The translations under genes were made by a program, and so were the position numbers. A DNA stretch of 35,188 nucleotides. Origin: Salinarimonas soli (GTDB lineage: Bacteria > Pseudomonadota > Alphaproteobacteria > Rhizobiales > Beijerinckiaceae). A model generated the notes under the pieces. It was not told where the DNA came from. It was given only the letters and a program-made list of their open reading frames with translations, and did not search any database. Location: contig NZ_VUOA01000054.1 of the NCBI RefSeq assembly GCF_008386575.1, positions 1 through 35,188 of the forward strand, written 5' to 3'. Positions 32,051 through 35,188 of this stretch are shown here, one piece after another (the stretch's first letter is position 1; the number at the start of each line of letters is the position of its first letter).

Positions 32051-33988
32051 CTAAAACCCAGCCTCGATGAACGCCTGCCCAGCGGCCCAGGTTGCGACGT
32101 CGAGCGTGAAAATCCCCTCGGAAGCCTCGTCGGCAACGGCGGGCACGAAGCCCAGCCGCGGATAAAGGTCGGCGACCATTCCGTTCTTCGCGGTCGGCAG
32201 GTAGAGGCCGCGCAGGGTTCGGCACCCGCTCTCCCGGGCAAGCCCGACCGCCTCGGCCAGCATGAAACTCTCGAGGGTGCGCCCGATGACCCGGCAGCTC
32301 ATCGCCCAGACATCGATCTCGAGCACGTCGCCCACGACCCGGCAGCCCATCACGCAGACGAGGCCATGGTCCGTGAACCGGTCGCGCAGGCTCGCCGCGA
32401 GCAGATGATAATCCGGGTCGGCCCTGAGCGCGGCGACCTCCGCCGGCCCGTAGCGCTTCGTGGTCAGGTTGAACTGATTGGACTTGCTCAGGAGCTGCAC
32501 GACCCGGGCCGAGGACGCGTCGTCGACGGGCCGGACATGGGCCGTCATCGCGAGCGAACGGTAGAAGTCCTCGACGGTGCCCGCATCGGCGCGCAGGTTC
32601 TGGGCGTCGGCGCGGGCACGGTAGAGCCGCGTCCTCTCCGCGTCCTCCGCGGTGATGGCGGTGACCTCGAAGAAGGTGCAGCCGGCGAGCGCACGCGCGT
32701 AGCCTGAGGGGTCGGCGGGAAGGTCCAGCACCTCGACCTCGGGCACGAGCTGCCGGATGATCTCCCGCTCGGCCGGGTTGTCGTCGACGAAGACGATCGC
32801 GTCGAGGCCGATGTTCAGCTCCTGGGCCAGCCGGACGAGATTGTCGGATTTGCGATCCCAGTTCGCCGCGAAGGCCGCGAAATCCTCCAGCTTCAGGATC
32901 ATCTCGGGCCGCTTGAGGAACGGCTCGCGCGCGTCCGCCGGGTTGTTCTTCGTGCAGGCCGCCAGCAGGATGCCGCGCTCCTTCAAGGCCTTCAAGGTGG
33001 CCTGGAACTGCGCGAACGCCTCACCCTCCGCGTCGCCGCCGCCGATGCGGATGCCCCCGACGCCGTCCTCCCCGATGACACCGCCCCACAGCGTATTGTC
33101 GAAATCGACCGCGATGCATTTCTTGGACAGGCCGACCGACGCCGCGATGACGGCGCTGGTCTGCTTGGCCAACATCGGCAGGGCGGCGAGCGAGCAGGCC
33201 TGGCGGCTGAGATGCCAATATTTCGGGTCGAACCAGCGCGATTTCCCGAACACGGCCGAGGCGCGGTCCACGTCCACCACGGCGGTGGTCTCCGGCGCCT
33301 CCTCGACGATGCGCCGGTTGAGCGCTCGCAGCATCGACGTCCGCGAGCCAGGCAGGCTCTCGGTGAGGTTGCCGAAGCAGCTCTCGGCCGGGGTCGCGAA
33401 ATTATGCAGGACGACGCGCACGGCCCGGCGCTCCGTCAGGGTGCGCAGCAAGGCAGCCCACGATCGCGCCTCGGCGTCCACCTCCCCGGCGGGATCGGAG
33501 GAAAACTCGCCGAAGGGCACGTCGCCGGCATGGACCGCGAGCAGCACGATGTCCGGCTCGAAGGCATAGAGCCCCGAGCCGGGATCGAGGATCTCCTGCC
33601 GGAACTGCCCGTAGGTGCCCTCGCCGATCTCGAGATCGACGCCGTTGCGCCAGGCGGCGAGGCGCAGGAGCGGCGTGAACTGCCCCACGGTGTAGCTGTT
33701 GCCGATCCAGAGCCGGACCGAACGCCGGCATGGCGGCCGATGGCCCTCGCCCGCCATCCGGACCGCCAGCGCGGCGGCGGCCTGCCATTCCAGATAGCTC
33801 TCGCCGCAGTCGACCACGTCGAACAGGAGCCGCGTCGTGTCCCCGGGACGCCCCTCCTTGTAGGCGGTGCGCGCGGCCCGCAGAGCCTCCTGAGGACCGC
33901 CCGCGATCGGGGGCGGGGCGGCCTGTCCCCCGCCCTCGGCCGGCAAGCCCGCCTCGGGCCCTCGAAGAAGCGCAGGACTGCTCGTCAT
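32051..33988 (-). CDS. FkbH-like HAD-superfamily glyceryl-ACP synthase
   Basis: 645 aa from the ATG at 33988. Three parts: residues about 90-280, a domain with SGNH-hydrolase-like character (VRLWIGNSYTVGQF, then FEPDIVLLAVHAGDVPF); about 290-440, the HAD domain with CIAVDFDNTLWGGVIGEDG (D295 and D297 of DxDxT), TKNNP and VFVDDNPAEREII; about 465-645, a GNAT-like end with the FkbH signature SKSNQFNLTTKRY. Characterised FkbH enzymes take 1,3-bisphosphoglycerate, remove phosphate and load D-glyceryl onto an ACP as a methoxymalonyl or glyceryl extender precursor. Here the ACP follows at once, and an LbH acyltransferase precedes. A start at 34021 overlaps the acyltransferase stop (ATGA) and would add 11 residues; both are possible. 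Confidence 0.92.
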   Translation of the reverse strand: MTSSPALLRGPEAGLPAEGGGQAAPPPIAGGPQEALRAARTAYKEGRPGDTTRLLFDVVDCGESYLEWQAAAALAVRMAGEGHRPPCRRSVRLWIGNSYTVGQFTPLLRLAAWRNGVDLEIGEGTYGQFRQEILDPGSGLYAFEPDIVLLAVHAGDVPFGEFSSDPAGEVDAEARSWAALLRTLTERRAVRVVLHNFATPAESCFGNLTESLPGSRTSMLRALNRRIVEEAPETTAVVDVDRASAVFGKSRWFDPKYWHLSRQACSLAALPMLAKQTSAVIAASVGLSKKCIAVDFDNTLWGGVIGEDGVGGIRIGGGDAEGEAFAQFQATLKALKERGILLAACTKNNPADAREPFLKRPEMILKLEDFAAFAANWDRKSDNLVRLAQELNIGLDAIVFVDDNPAEREIIRQLVPEVEVLDLPADPSGYARALAGCTFFEVTAITAEDAERTRLYRARADAQNLRADAGTVEDFYRSLAMTAHVRPVDDASSARVVQLLSKSNQFNLTTKRYGPAEVAALRADPDYHLLAASLRDRFTDHGLVCVMGCRVVGDVLEIDVWAMSCRVIGRTLESFMLAEAVGLARESGCRTLRGLYLPTAKNGMVADLYPRLGFVPAVADEASEGIFTLDVATWAAGQAFIEAGF

Positions 33989-34017
33989 GGTGTCGATCTC
34001 GCCAGGATGCCGGGGGG

Positions 34018-34629
34018 TCATCGCGCGGGCGCCGTCGGCTTGGCCATCGGCAGGATCCGCGGCGGCGGCACCACGACGAGACTGTCGGCCGGCACGTTCA
34101 TCGTGACGACGCTGTTTGGGCCGATGCGCACGTTGTCGCCGACATGGATGCGGCCGATCACGACGGCGCCGGCCCCGATGCTGACGTTCCGGCCCAAGGT
34201 CGGGGCGATCTGCCAGCTGTCGTCGCCGACGGCGCCGATGGTCACGTTCTGCCGGATGACGCAGTCGTCGCCGATGACCGCGTTGGGATGGATCACGATC
34301 CCGCCCTGATGGGCGATCTTCACGCGGCGGCCGATCTTGGCGGTGCTGTAGAGCTCGATCGTGTAGACGTTGCGCACGAAGCGATGCATGACGTTGTAGA
34401 TCAGGCCCAGGATCTTGCGCGCGATCTTGCCGCGGCTGTAGCGTTCCACGCCGATGCGGTACATCAGGAGCGCCTGGAAGCCCGGCGTGCTCCATTCGCC
34501 ATATTGAAGCTTGAGGTCTTCCTTCACGATCGCCCAGAAACCAAGCCCGTGGTGAACGGGCTCAGGCTTCCCCGCGACCGCCACGTGATCGGACGGAATC
34601 TGTTCGCTGGGAGCGTTCTCGACCGGCAT
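34018..34629 (-). CDS. Left-handed beta-helix acyltransferase, serine acetyltransferase-like
   Basis: 203 aa. A helical N-terminal part (about 30-90, with FWAIVKEDLKLQYGEW) is followed by hexapeptide repeats of the LbH fold: STAKIGRRVKIAHQGGIVIHPNAVIGDDCVIRQNVTIGA, then GRNVSIGAGAVVIGRIHVGDNVRIGPNSVV. H107 (AHQGG) is the likely general base, as in CysE. The N-terminal domain is shorter than in true CysE and the start of the helix resembles serine acetyltransferase-like enzymes of polysaccharide clusters, so an exopolysaccharide or ACP-linked substrate is as likely as serine. It lies directly upstream of the FkbH-like gene. Confidence 0.87.
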   Translation of the reverse strand: MPVENAPSEQIPSDHVAVAGKPEPVHHGLGFWAIVKEDLKLQYGEWSTPGFQALLMYRIGVERYSRGKIARKILGLIYNVMHRFVRNVYTIELYSTAKIGRRVKIAHQGGIVIHPNAVIGDDCVIRQNVTIGAVGDDSWQIAPTLGRNVSIGAGAVVIGRIHVGDNVRIGPNSVVTMNVPADSLVVVPPPRILPMAKPTAPAR

Positions 34630-35188
34630 CTGTTCGTCTCATTCAGGTTCGACGACGCTGCCTCGCTGCAATGGACATGACGGGCACGCTCACCGCGCGC
34701 GCGTTCCCGCCCGTCCCTCGACGAGGGGGCGCGGCCGAACGCGTCGGCGGCGAATGTGCATCGATTGCCCTACAGGCTTCCATCGCGAGGCAAAGCCTCG
34801 TGTCAAACGGCTGGTGATCCGGCGGATGGGCGGCCGGAAGAGCCACCTGGATTTTCACCAGGTCATTGTGATTACGAACACTCTACATGGCAGCTTCACG
34901 TAAGGCAACGCTCCCCTGTTCACAGTCCTGTCACCGTCAACACCGGTTGACGCGGCCGGTCGTCTGTTCCCGTTCCTCTCGATTACAGCGGGGCAGCGTG
35001 GAGCCGATCTGAGAGGCGCCTCTCCGGCGCTTGCGAATAGGCGCATGCCGCGCACGAAGTCGCACGCGGACGCCCGCGTCATGGGCCCGTCCGTCGTCGT
35101 TGCGCCTCAGGGAGCGTTCGCTGCTGCCCTGACGGCGTCTCCCCTCCTGGCGCGCCATCGTTGGATGGTTGATCGTGCGCCGCCGAGG
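34630..35188. other. 559-bp gene-free leader at the right edge
   Basis: No supported gene on either strand; the frames present lack ribosome sites and codon bias. Dyads seen: CGAGGC-aaa-GCCTCG (34786-34800), ACCTGG-N7-CCAGGT (34845-34863) and GTCAAC-accg-GTTGAC (34936-34951). It probably holds the promoter of the minus-strand acyltransferase / FkbH / ACP unit. The stretch 34750-34950 looks less GC-rich than its surroundings. Confidence 0.5.
34845..34863. promoter_or_regulatory. 19-bp dyad, lux-box-like
   Basis: ACCTGG-attttca-CCAGGT is perfectly symmetric over six bases per arm. LuxR-type boxes begin ACCTG and end CAGGT over 20 bp; this one is one base short. It lies about 216 bp upstream of the acyltransferase start. 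Could equally be another regulator's operator or a hairpin. Confidence 0.35.

Noticed and set aside
34643-34858. 71-codon minus-strand frame upstream of the acyltransferase
   Set aside because: Starts KIQVALPAAHPPDHQ but has no ribosome site, no family and falls over two hairpins.

Overview
The window is very GC-rich (roughly 70 % or more by eye) and reads as chromosomal DNA of an alphaproteobacterium of the order Hyphomicrobiales (Rhizobiales), possibly Methylobacteriaceae or a relative. The grounds are the conserved blocks ftsK / amtB-glnK / tesB / ubiH-like, comF / grxC / nitrilase and tkt-gap-(coiled-coil protein)-pgk-fba, together with a RegB/RegA (ActS/ActR, PrrB/PrrA) pair and an intracellular PHA depolymerase. 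The genus cannot be fixed from the sequence alone.

Layout. 1-1351: 5' part of ftsK (minus; its motor domain lies outside the window). 1467-3354: glnK-amtB ammonium operon (minus) with a strong terminator and a sigma-54-like promoter. 3515-5747: divergent tesB and UbiH-type hydroxylase. 5748-6977: a palindromic intergenic repeat, a small exported basic protein and one orphan ORF. 6978-9794: hybrid PAS histidine kinase. 9904-13323: minus-strand genes for pyrophosphatase, Nit-type amidase, glutaredoxin, ComF and an Asp/Glu/hydantoin racemase, with a long inverted repeat between grxC and comF. 13544-19704: plus-strand central-carbon cluster tkt, gap, coiled-coil membrane protein, pgk, fba. 19762-24904: DUF2798 protein, degenerate ThiE-like protein, Sel1-repeat protein, flavin amine oxidase, EI24/CysZ-like membrane protein, MmcB-type nuclease-fold protein and a GNAT acetyltransferase. 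25003-27013: regB and regA (minus), divergent from phaZ (27286-28584). 28718-31151: YgjP-type metalloprotein, Bcr/CflA transporter, DUF4149 protein. 31272-31467: a 14-bp tandem repeat followed by tRNA-Thr(CGT). 31790-34629: a three-gene set (LbH acyltransferase, FkbH-like glyceryl-ACP synthase, stand-alone ACP) behind a 559-bp non-coding leader.

How the genes fit together. GlnK and AmtB handle ammonium sensing and uptake. The tkt-gap-pgk-fba block makes and uses triose phosphates and 1,3-bisphosphoglycerate. The FkbH-like enzyme would draw on 1,3-bisphosphoglycerate to load a glyceryl unit on the ACP encoded just downstream, and the LbH acyltransferase overlapping or abutting it could pass on an acyl group. 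This trio next to a tRNA is the most promising poorly described system here. RegB/RegA beside phaZ suggests, without proving it, redox control of reserve-polymer use. The window also holds several long palindromes of the kind repeated between genes in alphaproteobacterial genomes.
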